DNA from: Priapulus caudatus
Lineage: Eukaryota; Priapulida; Priapulimorpha; Priapulimorphida; Priapulidae
Length of the DNA: 28,068 nucleotides
NCBI RefSeq assembly: GCF_000485595.1
Contig: NW_014577193.1
Coordinates: 456,859 to 484,926, forward strand
Reading direction: 5' to 3'
The translations under genes were made by a program, and so were the position numbers. Positions 1 to 11,091 of the stretch are shown piece by piece; the first letter of the stretch is position 1; each line of letters begins with the position of its first letter. The notes beneath the pieces were generated by a model, which was given only the letters and a program-made list of their open reading frames with translations, had not been told where the DNA came from and searched no databases.

Positions 1-529
1 ACCAAAATCAACCTCTATCATAAATAGGTGGCAAGTTATGGTCAATTACATGAATTGACGGCCATCTTGAATGCCATCTTGAATTTCACCTATCCTTCCC
101 ATGATTCAGAATGTCTACCCAAGTTTTTTTTACTCCCAGGGGTGTCCCCTACATGAATCAAGCGTCAAACTGCGGGGACATATAAATGTACACAGGACTT
201 CCCCCAGCTGATAGACTAATGGGGGTCTTTTGAATAGAGTAGAGAAATTAGGGTCAAAATATTGTTAAAGTATTAAATTTATTGCAGTGAGTGGGTGAGT
301 CACATCATATCATGATGAATTAAATTCACTATGACAACATTACTAATTATAATGTGAAAACTTAATAATTAATACTAAATATTAATTACTATAATAAAGG
401 TACATAAATAAATGAAATCTGTACGCACAGAGATAGTTAACAAACTGATATTTAGGATAATTATATTCATATCGGTTAATATATGTGGGGCAAGCTATTA
501 GAGACTGTAGGCTAGCTTAACATACATAC
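1..529. other. AT-rich intron or 3' side of CBR gene, no exon recognised
   Basis: After the donor of exon 530-593 (gtatgt) I looked on the minus strand for the last CBR exon, which should encode the PVYLALLPP-like end, and did not find it. From base 219 onward the sequence is also present in the second duplicate copy. I see nothing else here. Confidence 0.6.
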
Positions 530-1243
530 CTTCATCAATAGTTTTAGTTCCACCATGACTTGACATATCTGTACTGACATATCCTGGACAGCACTAAAAG
601 TAAAAGCACAATAACATTGCAGCATAAATATATTCCATATAATATTCTATAAACATTTCCCCCATCATGTTGACTCATGTGACGGTAAAAAAAAGTTAAT
701 GTCAAAAGATCATAAAAGCAAGCATGTGAAACCTTCTAAATTCCTCAATTACATGCCAACTGGCCAATTGCCAGTTTACATATAACAGCATTGAATATAT
801 GTAGCTATATAAATATGCTATATTATTTTAGCATATTTTGATTTCCAAATATGTATTGATCATGATCGAATGACCGCTTGATACTCTTTGGTGGCCACTT
901 CTGTCACGTCTGATGAGCGTGTACGGTTGAAAAACCCACCGGCTAAATGTAAATCAAAAGTGTGGGAGCACTTCTACTTGCCAGAGGGCACTCAAAACAC
1001 AATGCCCCAGCAAACCATGATTAAATATATGGCCTGTCAAAAAAAAGAACCCTAAGGACGAGTAAGAGAGAAAGACCAAGAAAGAGAGTGGGGAGAGAGA
1101 AGGTGAAATAGATGGGGAAGAGATGGGAGAGAGAGAGAGAGAGAGAGAAGAATGAGCGAGAGAGAGAGCAAGAGAAAGCAAGAGACAATAGTGAGGAAGA
1201 GATCGAGTGAGAGAAGATCGCGAAGGAGCGAGAGAGAGAGGGA
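219..1243. repeat. Copy 1 of a ~1-kb duplicated segment containing CBR exon 6
   Basis: This segment matches 10106-11095 in the same orientation, with scattered substitutions and small indels. For example, the bases tgtggggcaagcta near 485-498 are absent from the second copy. It spans intron sequence, the 64-base CBR exon 530-593 and the start of the GA tract. The match begins abruptly at atgggggtctttt in both copies. Confidence 0.9.
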
Positions 1244-1288
1244 GAGAGAGAGAGAGAAAGAGAGAAAGAGAGACAGAGACAGAGAGAC

Positions 1289-1323
<35 letters not shown>

Positions 1324-1386
1324 AAGAAAAATCAAGTGAGAGGGTAGAGGCAGGGGTAGAGGGAGTGAGAGATAGAGAAAAAGAGC

Positions 1387-1424
<38 letters not shown>

Positions 1425-3512
1425 GAGAGAGAGAGCAAGAGAAAGCAAGAGAAAATAGCGAGGAAGAGATCGAGTGAGAGAAGAGAAGGAGCGAGAGAGA
1501 GAGACAGAGAAAAATCAAGTGAGAGGGTAGAGGCAGGGGTAGAGGGAGAGAGAGATAGAGAGAAAGAGCGAAAGAGAGAGAGAGAGAAAGAGAGAAAAAA
1601 AAGAGAGAAAGAGAGAGAGATAGAGAGAGAGAGAAAGAGAGAAAGAAAGAAAGAGAGAGACTCACCGCATTGAGAACAATGTCCTGATTGCGGTTCTGCA
1701 GCTCACGAGCTTGCACTCTGGACAAAGCAGTGAGCAACAACTTGGTCATGGAATAATGAGACTTTGGGTAACCCTTCTCAGCATGGACACCAGCTTTCAC
1801 ATCTCTGCAATATTTATAAACAATGCTTTAGCAACAGGCTTGTTAGATCAAATCGTCACAGAATATGCATGAATAAAATAAATTAAAAACATGCCATAAC
1901 TTGAGAGTTGGAGCGAATCTACTTACTCCACATATTGTTTAGCTATTTGCTCTAGTTGAGGAATGTTGTACTCATTGGAAGCGATTTTCTTCTTCATTTC
2001 CGGATTGCTAAGCCTTTGGAGAAGCCCAGCAACACTGCTGACGTTCACAACTCTGAAAGCAATATTTTAAGATTATTCAAGTGACAGCCAAACACATAGT
2101 ACACCTATCGTAGAAAAATACTATACTTATTGATTTGTAAATTATTCAATATATTACATATGGCAGAGTTCTCCCAGGTATTTGACACATGTCGGTTCCT
2201 ATACATTCCTTCAAAGCTGAAGCTAGTTTACGACATTCCATAAATCAACCGACATGCTTTGATTGCCTAATCCACATGCCTTAATTTCCAGCTGTGTTTA
2301 TATTTGATAATCCCAACACATTCATGCTGATTTTTACAACTTGATGTATACGTCTCCAAACTGACCAGGCTTACCTGTAGGGCCTACATAGCTTATGACA
2401 CGCGTAATTGACTCCAGTTGGTTCAATCCCCTCCCACACCCTCCCCCATCCATAAACGGCTTGCCTTCTAAAAATTCCTGGGGAGAACCCTGTATGATTT
2501 GTTAGTACATGTGAGACTTACCTTGCATGTGGCTTCAGTATGTCGAACATAGTCTTACAAACATTCAGGTTGGCAAAGAAATTCACAGCCATTGTATTCT
2601 CAGCTTGTTCAGCTGCTGATGCAGTTGAAGAATTCTGTATTAAAAAAACAACATTATCTTAGAAGATAGCTGTTGTATATTAGTTAAAAATCACAATTTA
2701 TTGGGTGGAAATAATATCGCATGACAGTTAATAACCACATTTCACAATCCAAACGCACTCGATCGATCATAACACATACACAGTATTGCAGTAGGCGTGG
2801 GGTGTGAGGGGGAAGGCTTGGGTGCGAGGTTATAATTCCAGTGGGTGTGGGGTCCCCTTTGGCCTTCGTGACCTACCCAAGGTGCCATATTCCCACTTGC
2901 GAGTCACGTGGCACCTTTTTTCTACCCCTTCTGGAGCCCCGAGCTAATGAACGGAAGTGCGTTTTGGAGTGTGAGAGCAAAGTTGATTTAGTGCATCAAT
3001 AGATAGGAATTAAGTTCAACTGGCTATGGCTGGTATAGCTACCTTATAAGCTATCCCGGCATTGTTCACCAACACATCTAGCCCCCCATACTGCTGCTTG
3101 AGGAAGTCTCGCAGTCTCTCAATGCTAGCATGATCGCTGATGTCCAGAAGGTGGAACTTTGGTGACAGACCTTCGCGTTGAAGTTCTGCCACAGCGTCTG
3201 TGCCACGCTTCTCATCACGTGCTGCCAAGACAAATGTGTGCAGATGTTAAAGCCATGCTAACATCACAAAATATAAATTAATGCATGCTTTTAAACTCAT
3301 ATTCGATTTTAAGCTCACAATCATTATTTCATAAGTCATATAAAACTGGCAGCGGTTATTACACACACATACAATTTCTGAATGGAAGAATGTTCTATAA
3401 ATAAATTCAATGAAATAACAGTATACTTACCTGTCAGATATACATCACCATCAAACTGCTTGCACAACCCTCTTACAACGCCCAAACCAATTCCCTTGTT
3501 AGACCCAGTCAC
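530..3512 (-). CDS. CBR1: Carbonyl reductase (CBR1/CBR3-like short-chain dehydrogenase), partial, six exons
   Basis: Predicted cytosolic NADPH-dependent carbonyl reductase of the monomeric CBR1/CBR3 type. Exons in transcript order are 3431-3512, 3043-3221, 2522-2634, 1927-2052, 1666-1804 and 530-593; every junction has GT-AG signals and the codon phases join. The first visible exon opens with the dinucleotide-binding motif TGSNKGIG. The second ends with LDVLVNNAGIAYK, the SDR structural NNAG. The fourth carries VVNVSS with the catalytic serine, and the fifth YSMTK, the catalytic Tyr-x-x-x-Lys. The sixth reads CCPGYVSTDM. The roughly 50 residues between the Ser and Tyr motifs match the extra helical segment of monomeric CBRs. 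Missing are the start exon (the first exon seen begins mid-strand at VTG) and the last exon, which should lie left of base 1. Substrate cannot be told. Assignment to CBR1 versus CBR3 is not possible; the family call is secure. Confidence 0.92.
1130..1662. repeat. Long GA/CT tract with embedded longer repeat units, in CBR intron
   Basis: About 530 bases of almost pure purine on the plus strand, mainly GA runs. Longer units recur inside it: the stretch beginning atgagcgagagagagagc occurs near 1151 and 1418, and the stretch beginning tcaagtgagagggtagaggc near 1331 and 1517. A third version of the first unit lies near 11007. On the coding strand the intron therefore begins with the donor gtgagt and runs directly into CT repeat. 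Both strands are open for long distances, giving Glu/Arg-rich and Ser/Leu-rich frames that are repeat artefacts. Confidence 0.95.
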
Positions 3513-3714
3513 CTTGAAAATACAGCATAGTATTAGTAGTGCATTAGAAGGTTATAGTCAGGAGGCTTATGCACTTTTATCTGCAAATTATGAAAGACAT
3601 TTTTGGGTATCAAATCTGGGTTCATATGTTCCTCAACTAAGAATTTTTTTGAGGAGCCCAAAAATTTGAAGGGGAAATTCGGCCCCATATGGGCCGGTAA
3701 GGGACCCGAAACTG

Positions 3715-4520
3715 TTATTTGCCATATCTTTGCCCTTCTTTGGTCGATTTGAACAAAGTTAGAGTCGATTTAGGGGTTTTAAACATCAAGGAATCGATTG
3801 GACGTGGTTTGGAACCTAAATTTGTTAAAAGAAGAACAGGTAATGTGGGGAATACCCTGTGGTTGCGTGAGGGGTAGAGTTGTAAGCACACACAAGTTCT
3901 GGTAGCATGTCCGGCCACTTTTTCTTTTTCTCCGGAGGGAGAGTACGCAACAAATTGTGAAGGGTCCTGTTGAAGCGTTCACAGTTGCCATTCCCTTGTG
4001 GGTGATACGGCGTGGTTTTGGTCTTCAAGATTCCGTAGATATTGCACAACTCATGGATGATCCTACTTTCGAAATTGCGTCCTTGGTCGCTGTGTATTCT
4101 TAGAGGTACTCCATAGTAAACAAACCATTCCCTCACCATAGTTAGCGCAACTCTCTTGACAGTCTGATCTCTTAGTGGTATGGCCTGTGTGAATTTGGTA
4201 TACACGTCAGTCATCACTAGCACATTCTCAATGTTGTTGGTGCCCGGCTCGAGAAGAGTGAAATCTATAGCTAGTATTTCTAACAGTTTCTTTGCAATGA
4301 TCGATCCAATTGTCGGTCTCACATGTTCTCCATGTTTTCCCAAAACACATCTGGGACACTTCGCACAATACTCTTTTACGTCTCCTGCCATGTATGGCCA
4401 CATGAAACGACTGTGCAAAAGGGAGTACGTTCTCTCATAACCTTGATGTCCATGACCATCGTGTACTGCTTTCAGAACCTTGTCTTTCAAAGTTTCAGGC
4501 AATAACATCTGCTTAACCAC
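3715..4520 (-). pseudogene. Retrotransposon integrase, broken at the C-terminus
   Basis: The frame 3825-4520 carries the zinc-binding N-terminal region (His pair in HDGHGHQG, Cys pair CAKC) and the DDE catalytic core: Asp in AIDFTLLE, Asp in [10 protein letters not shown] and Glu in [10 protein letters not shown]. After SPHYLF the frame is lost near 3825 and resumes one frame over down to about 3715 with GSKPRPIDSLM, matching the conserved end of the core. No GPY/F or chromodomain is visible after that. With the 3' LTR also missing, the element is truncated near here. Confidence 0.88.
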
Positions 4521-4691
4521 AGTTCCATCCTGAACAATTCGACGGCAAAGTACATCATCTTCTTCTACAATCTGCCTCCAGTGGGCGAATAACCTCCTAG
4601 TACCAGGGTGTTCTCTATTTGCTTTCCGCTTGGACGGTTTAACGTTCCTATCCCAGTAGGTCCTGAACTGGCTAATGCAGCGATCCTCTAG

Positions 4692-5633
4692 TTAAAGTTT
4701 GGACAGATTTTCAGCTGACAGCATGGGCATGGAGGTTACAAGGAGAGGACTTTGTCTTCTGATTGTTGTGTGCAGCTCCTCTTCCCATACACGGATAGAC
4801 ACCTCCGGGATTGTGGATCTCAAATCTCCCGGCAACTGTGTAAAGTCACGGAAGCGAATTGTTGTCTGAACACTGGCTTCTTTCAGCCGTGCTGCCTCTT
4901 CTCCGTGCCATGTTTTCCTACTCAGAGAATCAGGATTTTTGTTCTGTTTACCCGACCTGTGGCGAATGGTGAGGTTAAACTGTGCCAACTCGCCCACCCA
5001 CCTCATCTCTGTAGCTCCCAGCTTTGCCGTTGTTTGCGCATAGCTTAGCAGATCATTATCAGTGTAAACCAAGCACTCTGTCTCCAACAACATGTCTCTG
5101 AACTTCTCAGTTACTGCCCACTTGAGGGCTAGCAGCTCCAGCTTCATGCTGCTATAGTTCTCCATGTTCCTCTCATTTGGCCATAGCGATCTGCTGGCAT
5201 AACTTAGGACGACCTTTCCTTGCTCCTGTTCCTGAGATAACACAGCTCCAAGTCCTAGGTAGCTAGCATCCACTTCCAAAATGTAGGGCTTGTTGAAGTC
5301 GGGAAACCCAAACATCGAAGCGGAAGTAAGTTGGGTTTTCAGTACCTGAAAGACACCATCACATGCGGCATCCCAAGCACCCATCCCAACACCTCTAGTG
5401 ATCTTCCTTCGTCCCTTTCGTTTCTTCTGACAGTCACTTCCCTGTAGGAGTGTGTGTAATAGGGAAGCAACTTTTGCAAATACCTTTACGAATCTCCGAT
5501 AATAACCGACGAGTCCCAAGAATCCTCTAAGTTCCGTCTCTGTTCGAGGAATTTCCCACTCGATAACAGCCCTTATCTTTTCTGGATCTGGGAGAATTCC
5601 CTCCTGCGAATCTTTTCCTTGAATAGCTGACAT
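4692..5633 (-). pseudogene. Retrotransposon RNase H and connection domain
   Basis: This frame starts in the RT thumb ([18 protein letters not shown]) and passes into RNase H with [16 protein letters not shown] (first catalytic Asp), [20 protein letters not shown], a Glu in [22 protein letters not shown], and [13 protein letters not shown] near its end. It is open for 313 codons but out of frame with the RT segment upstream, with a break near 5600. A stop at 4692-4694 separates it from the integrase. A Lys/Arg-rich stretch near residues 69-85 looks like an insertion relative to typical family members. Confidence 0.85.
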
Positions 5634-6676
5634 TTCTCAGGCCGGACCTTTAGATTGAATGTGGATAGCCTTGTCAGAACCATGTCCAGTCTTTCAAGAA
5701 CCTCTTTCTCTGTAGCCCCAAACACCAAGATGTCATCCATGAAGACAATTAGTGTTTGAAAGTTTTGGTCCCCGAATATCCTGTCCATTAACCTCATGAA
5801 CGTTGCTGGTGCTCCTGTGAGTCCAAATAGCATCCGGGTTTAACCTATAGTCCCCTTGTACCAATCCTGAACACGGTCTTCTCAATGTCTGCTTCTGCAA
5901 CTGGGATTTGGTTAAAGCCATGCGCCAAATCCAAGCTACAAAAGTATCTGGTTCCTTTCAGGACAAGTGGGTACGCACCTTTGCGTGTCTTCGCATTGAG
6001 GGCCCTGTAATCACAGAATAGTCTCAGCTTTCCATTACTCTTTCTCACCAATACGACAGGAGATGCGTACGGACTTGATGATTCAAGGATGATGCCTGTA
6101 TCAAGAGACTTGGACAAATATTCCCTCACTTCACCCCATTGCTGTGGAGGAATTCTACGATGCGCAGTCTTGACTGGTATATCATCCGTAGTGGCTATCT
6201 TGTGTTCAATAACATCGCAAAACCCTGTCTTCGCCGGACTGACTAAATGTCGACCTGTGTTTTGAAATAACTTCTGCAAGCTTAGTGTGATATTCGTCTC
6301 CAAGATTGCTACTGATGTCCATCTTGTCCAACAACTGCTTCGTAATTTCATCAGACACAGCTGTATCTGAAATGTCCCGGACTTGTATTTCACAGGCACG
6401 GACTTCCACCACTTCAACTTGTGGTTCCAAAGAAGCTCGTTTCAAATTAGCAATAGGAGTTCTCGGCTTGAGGTAAATATCACTATTCATAACGTTAGCC
6501 ACCTGAATCGGGACACTCCCCTTTCCTGTTACAGTTACTAAGGATAGTCCAAGTACGAGTCCTTTCTGCAAGGAGACTACACCATCATCTAGTTCCTCGA
6601 CCAGTTTGGTATAAGAGTCTTTTGCTCGCATCACTGATCCTTTAATAATCTGTATAGACCAAGCCGGTACTAGCAC
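5573..6676 (-). pseudogene. Retrotransposon reverse transcriptase, broken
   Basis: Segments in three frames (6206-6676, 5845-6417, 5573-5833) together cover the linker and the reverse transcriptase fingers and palm. Recognisable blocks are SSPYASPVVLVRKSNGKLR, LFCDYRALN, CSLDLAHGFNQIPV with the first catalytic Asp, FGLTGAPATF, and FMDD at 5732-5743 (the YxDD position). Frame changes near 6230 and 5840 and an in-frame stop near 5842 break it. It is clearly Ty3/gypsy-type. Confidence 0.88.
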
Positions 6677-6699
6677 TGGGGCGTGCAGCTACTCTCACC

Positions 6700-7175
6700 T
6701 GACCAATCTCATCTTTTTGTCTTTCTGCACATATTTGTTCATACAAAGCTAACACAGTCTGCCATTCTTTTGGAACCTTAGTACTATCAGAGTTCAACTT
6801 CATGTCCCTAAACACGTTCGAACTTAAAACGCCTGGGACCTAATTCTTCCTCATGATCTTTGACGACAAGGAACCCAAGATCTTTGAAATCCTGGTGGAA
6901 AACTGTCATAGTGAATTCAACGTAGCCTAAAATAGGTAGGTCCTTCCCATTGGCTGCTTTTACCTGTATGAAATCCGACACCTTGGCTAATCCCCCTCCC
7001 ACGAAATGTTTTCTAAGGATTCCGTAACCGTTGACACCTGCGCTCCTGTATCAACTAGACATCAGATTTCTACACCATTTAGCAATACTGCGGACTCCGG
7101 ACAAGTTCCTATCGCTCTATACAAGAATGAGCCTTTGTCAATTCCACCCGCAGTGACTCTTTATTGCAGGCTTCT
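6700..7175 (-). pseudogene. Retrotransposon aspartic protease region, broken
   Basis: Just downstream of gag the minus strand contains the aspartic protease active-site motif VDTGAQVST near 7055-7029. A stop codon lies just before it and a single-base frame change just after it, near 7010. A second frame then continues over 6808-7002 with GGGLAKVSDF and a PILGYVEFTM segment typical of the family. It cannot give a complete protease. I describe the breaks only and have not reconstructed the protein. Confidence 0.75.
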
Positions 7176-8132
7176 CTAGTATTCCCGCCTCTTCTGAGCT
7201 GGTCTGTTTGCACTCATTCGAATCGGGCAGTCACGTTTAAAATGCTCAGGGGAACTGCATAGCCAGCACACATTACTGATGGATTTCTCGGTCTTGAAAC
7301 GCACAGCCTTTAGAAGGCTATCAATTTGTTTTTGCTGCTGATCAATGATGTCTTGCTGTTGCTTGAGGCGAACTTCCTGTTCGTCCGACGGCACTTGCTG
7401 TACCGACGTAGCCTCCTGCAATGTCACCTTCTTCCCATTCGTGATTCCAAGCCAATTGACGGCCCTGTCCCTCAACTCGAAAAATGTCAAGCTGGGGAGT
7501 TCCATGTTGAGTCGCCTCAACTCCCTCTTCAAGCCCTCGTCGTTCACCGTCTCTGCAAATCGGCCCTTCAATGTCTCTGTTCTCTTGGCCTTCATAGTGG
7601 GGTCGAGCTCAGCCATCCTGTCATGCAGTTCCACCATGTTGAGAGAACAGGTCACTACGTCCTCCTCTCCCTGCTTCAGCGAGTAAAACCTCTGCTGAAG
7701 CATGGGGAGTTGGTCTCCATCGCCAAAAACACGCAAGAGTACTTTTAGAATTTCCTCTGGGTTGTTTTTGACCTCCTCCCCCCTGCCCAGTATCTCTTGT
7801 CGTGCCTTACCACTCAAGTTGTCGATGATTAGTGCTGCCAATTCGCCTCCTTTGAGTTTTCTGGCCTCAGCATGACTTCGAAGGTCTGCTATCCACTCGC
7901 TAATCGATGGATCTGTAGCCTTCTCAGGCCTTCCCCTGTATCTGTCTAGCCGCCGACCTGCCAACATGACCACGGGTTTCTGCGCCTCTGCAGAGTTCGA
8001 CTTGATCCATGCATCCTGCTCTTGCACGCGCATCCTTAGCAGTTTCAGTTCGTTGGCTAATTCCGCTACAACTTCCTGCGAAACCGCCTCCGGCGCAACA
8101 TCAGCATTATCCTGACCTTCTTGTAGTGACAT
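7176..8132 (-). CDS. Retrotransposon Gag, 318 aa, uninterrupted
   Basis: Capsid/nucleocapsid-like protein of the Ty3/gypsy element. The start ATG (8130-8132) is the first after the primer site and the frame is open to the stop at 7176-7178. A predicted coiled coil lies near residues 20-50 and a Gln-rich heptad-like stretch near 250-280. A CCHC zinc knuckle with exact CX2CX4HX4C spacing (CWLCSSPEHFKRDC) is at residues 289-302, followed by a basic tail. The middle (DPSISEWIADLRSHAEARKL onward) resembles the retrotransposon Gag domain. Pol is broken many times while this frame is intact, but one open frame of this length is not itself evidence of selection. Confidence 0.85.
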   Translation of the reverse strand: MSLQEGQDNADVAPEAVSQEVVAELANELKLLRMRVQEQDAWIKSNSAEAQKPVVMLAGRRLDRYRGRPEKATDPSISEWIADLRSHAEARKLKGGELAALIIDNLSGKARQEILGRGEEVKNNPEEILKVLLRVFGDGDQLPMLQQRFYSLKQGEEDVVTCSLNMVELHDRMAELDPTMKAKRTETLKGRFAETVNDEGLKRELRRLNMELPSLTFFELRDRAVNWLGITNGKKVTLQEATSVQQVPSDEQEVRLKQQQDIIDQQQKQIDSLLKAVRFKTEKSISNVCWLCSSPEHFKRDCPIRMSANRPAQKRREY

Positions 8133-8374
8133 TCTAACAATTTTTCCAACTTCTCAATACAGACATTACTTTCACATACATATCAATAATAACATAACAC
8201 AAAACATGTCCGATCTGGCAGCAGGGTATGGAGACCAGTCCCAACAATCGTCCACAGCGTCGTCGTCCAATACGGAGACTTCAGCAAGCAGTCGCCGTCA
8301 GCACATTGTCATCCTGGAGTGGGTGTATCTGCGATGACGTCTTCACTTAGTAGTCGAGGGTAGCACCGATGTCG

Positions 8375-8392
8375 ATCCCACTTCTGACACCA
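8375..8392 (-). promoter_or_regulatory. tRNA-Leu primer binding site of the retrotransposon
   Basis: The minus strand reads TGGTGTCAGAAGTGGGAT, complementary to the 3' end of animal leucine tRNAs, whose acceptor and T-stem end plus CCA gives ATCCCACTTCTGACACCA. It starts at the first base after the LTR end, where minus-strand DNA synthesis would be primed. This fixes the inner LTR border. Confidence 0.85.
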
Positions 8393-8973
8393 TGTAAGAT
8401 GAGACAGTTTCCTGTAAATTCCGTCGAAATCCTACGTCTAACATACGCCGCCAGCTGCCATTGCTGTCGCGGCGCGACTGTTGCACGCTTACACAAATAT
8501 ATATAGCAGGTAGGAAAGCGTGCTGCCAAAATTCTCTCGACGCTCGCTTGATTTGACACTTTCACAGCACGAATACACATCCAAGTGCTTCCATCTTTGT
8601 TTCTCCTTCAACGCTAAAAAAGGTTCACGAACGCGAGAATTTCGTCAGTCTTTCTGTGATTTCGCGTGACACAGCTCGGTTACGAACAGAGACATTATGT
8701 TTTATAACAAGTAAACACTGTTCACGTCCCAAATGTCTGCCCTCTGTGTCCCCCACTAAAATTGCGGACTGTTCGCTGGCAACTATGGATCCGTGCGCTG
8801 GCCTATGCATTCGCGCACGGATCCATAGCTGCCAGCGCTGCATACTGTCGTAGGACGTTCCCGCGGTCAAGTGCGCCTTGCCGCGGAACTGCGCGCAAGA
8901 TCTGCGCTCAGCGCTTCGGATCAACACCTCCTTTCGGCAACGCTTCTCTAGTATCCCGTCTCATCTGGTTATG
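8393..8973 (-). repeat. 5' LTR of the Ty3/gypsy element
   Basis: On the minus strand the LTR ends CTGTCTCATCTTACA immediately before the primer binding site. The outer end is placed by the imperfect inverted match TAACCAGATGAGAC at 8971-8958; the expected terminal TG reads CA, so the last few bases are approximate. It contains a strong 25-bp-arm hairpin at 8774-8837. Length is about 580 bp. No partner LTR is present in the window, so insertion age cannot be estimated from LTR divergence. Confidence 0.75.
8774..8837. repeat. Hairpin inside the LTR (25-bp arms, 14-base loop)
   Basis: Left arm 8774-8798 and right arm 8813-8837 are inverted copies with one mismatch (24 of 25), both containing ctatggatccgtgcgc. 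The loop is 8799-8812. Within an LTR this could be a folded structure in the transcript leader or a small foldback inserted later. Confidence 0.85.
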
Positions 8974-10105
8974 CGAGTACGAACTCATTCGGATGAACAA
9001 CTTTATATATATAGACATTATTCTACCGTCCATAGCCGTGCGTATATTAGCCTATGAGCGATACCGCACGTATATTTTTGGTAATTAATTAAACTATACG
9101 TGCTTCAATAAACTCAAAATACACGGATACCATAGCTAAAACATGTGTTTATATTTATCTAGAATATTAGAAATGTAACTTAATTCGTTCGCGAGATATT
9201 AGAGTTAGTACACTTTCCTACGGCCCATAGCTTAATAGCGCATGGTGGTAGTAATAGGGGGTGGGGGGTTAACGGCTGCATGTGTGCGGCTGCAATGATG
9301 CGCCAGCGTGCTCAATAGGAGCGGTGGCCGTTGGAGGGTTTGGAATCGGCGGCCGCCATATGCGCCCGAGGCTACGTTATCGCTCCACGTACGTAGGTCA
9401 AAGGTTGCACACTGCGCGCGAAAACCCATGTTTCTGCAAACTACTTGTATCGTTCGCTGACCAACTACTAGTATGGTCAGGAGTGTATCAATACACTCCA
9501 GCTGGGGCCGGATTCATCAACGTTGCGTAAAGTCTATTGCGTACACAACAACATCTATTCTGGGTCCGACATCTTTATTTAGGCCCAATGAAGAACCCTT
9601 GACTACTCTGGGTGGGTACTCCAGCATACAACCGGCTTCCTTCCCAGCGGTATCAGGAGTGCCGCAGGCCGAGGCATTTAGATAGTGTAATATGTGCTAG
9701 TCATAACAACATGGCAAGTTCTACACGTGCAAGATGGCGTCGCAAAAAGGCCGCTGGCGGATCCAGTATTTTACCCAAAACATATATGCAGGCATTAAAA
9801 ACGTCAATAACGTATATACAAGCTCACTAAAATCTGTAAATACAAATAATAACAATATAATAATATTCTGACTCCCAAACTAGAAAATAATACTGTTCTA
9901 GCAAACATAATACACAACTGGTATCCACTCTGGTACTTCCGGTACCGATCGGCTATTTCCTTAATGTTATGTAAACAATAATACGTGGATCGAAGTGGAC
10001 GTCTCTGATACTACTTTACATATAAGTTACATTAATTTCATATAATATCAAAATACATCAAGTAGTTTGTCATTATACATCAGGTCAGTCAATGGCATTC
10101 TTAAG
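8974..10105. other. Intergenic or intronic spacer, nothing recognised
   Basis: AT-rich DNA with a GC-richer patch at about 9240-9440. It contains a perfect 20-base palindrome ggagtgtatcaatacactcc near 9479-9498 and a short element-end-like motif (ggggccggattcatcaacg) near 9503. If the CBR gene had its first exon here I could not recognise it. Short open frames here have no family features. Confidence 0.5.
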
Positions 10106-11091
10106 ATGGGGGTCTTTTGAATAAAGTAGAGAAATTAGGGTCAAAATATTGTTAAAGTATTAAATTTATTGCAGTGAGTGGGTGAGTACACATCATATCA
10201 TGAGGAATTCAATTCACTATGACAACATTACTAATTATAATGTGAAAACTTAATAATTAATACTAAATATTAATTACTATAATAAAGGTACATAAATAAA
10301 TGAAATCTGTAGGCACAGAGATAGTTAACAAACTGATATTTAGGATAATTATATTCATATCGGTTAATATATTAGAGACTGTAGGCTAGCTTAACATACA
10401 TACCTTCATCAATAGTTTTAGTTCCATTATGACTTGACATATCTGTACTGACATATCCTGGACAGCACTAAAAGTAAAAGCACAATAACATTGCAGCATA
10501 AATATATTCCATATAATATTCTACTATCTATGAACATTTTACCCCTCATGTTGACTCATGTGACGGTAAAAAAAAAGTTAATGTCAAAAGATCATAAAAG
10601 CAAGCATGTGAAACCTTCCAAATTCATCAATTACATGCCAACTGGCCAATTGCCAGTTTACATATAACAGCATTGAATATATGTAGCTATATTCTATATT
10701 ATTTTAGCATATTTTGATTTCCAAATATGTATTGATCATCGATCGGTAGCCACTTCTGTCACGTCTGATGAGCGTGTACGGCTGAAAACCCCACCGGCTA
10801 ATGTAAATCAAAATTGTGGGAGCACTTCTACTGGCCAGAGGGCACTCAAAACACAATGCCCCAGCAAACCATGATTAAATATATGGCCTGTCAAAAAATG
10901 AACCCCAAGAACGAGTAAGAGAGAAAGACCAAGAAAGAGAGTGGGGAGAGAGAGGGTGAAATAGAGGGGAAAGGGAGATAGATAAAGAGAGAGAGAGAGA
11001 AAGAAGAATGAGCGAGAGAGAGCAAGAGAAAGCAAGAGACAATAGCGAGGAAGAGATCGAGTGAAAGAAGAGAAGGAGCGAGAGAGAGAGG

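Larger units (their letters stand above)
3715..8973 (-). mobile_element. Ty3/gypsy LTR retrotransposon, 3'-truncated and decayed
   Basis: The element reads on the minus strand as LTR (8393-8973), primer binding site (8375-8392), gag (8132-7176), protease, reverse transcriptase, RNase H and integrase, ending in recognisable coding sequence near 3715. The domain order PR-RT-RH-IN is that of Ty3/gypsy (Metaviridae) elements. Pol is interrupted by frame changes or stops near 7060, 7010, 6230, 5840, 5600, 4690 and 3825, so it cannot encode a full polyprotein. No second LTR was found between 3520 and 3715, so the 3' end looks deleted or replaced. No env-like frame is visible. The left boundary is approximate. 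Confidence 0.9.

Noticed and set aside
1021-1800. Long Glu/Arg-rich and Ser/Leu-rich open frames on both strands
   Set aside because: They are translations of the GA/CT tract; only 1666-1804 on the minus strand is real exon.
9711-9830. Short basic frame MASSTRARWRRKKAAGG on the plus strand as a CBR or other start exon
   Set aside because: Wrong strand for CBR, no splice donor with consistent phase and no recognisable family.
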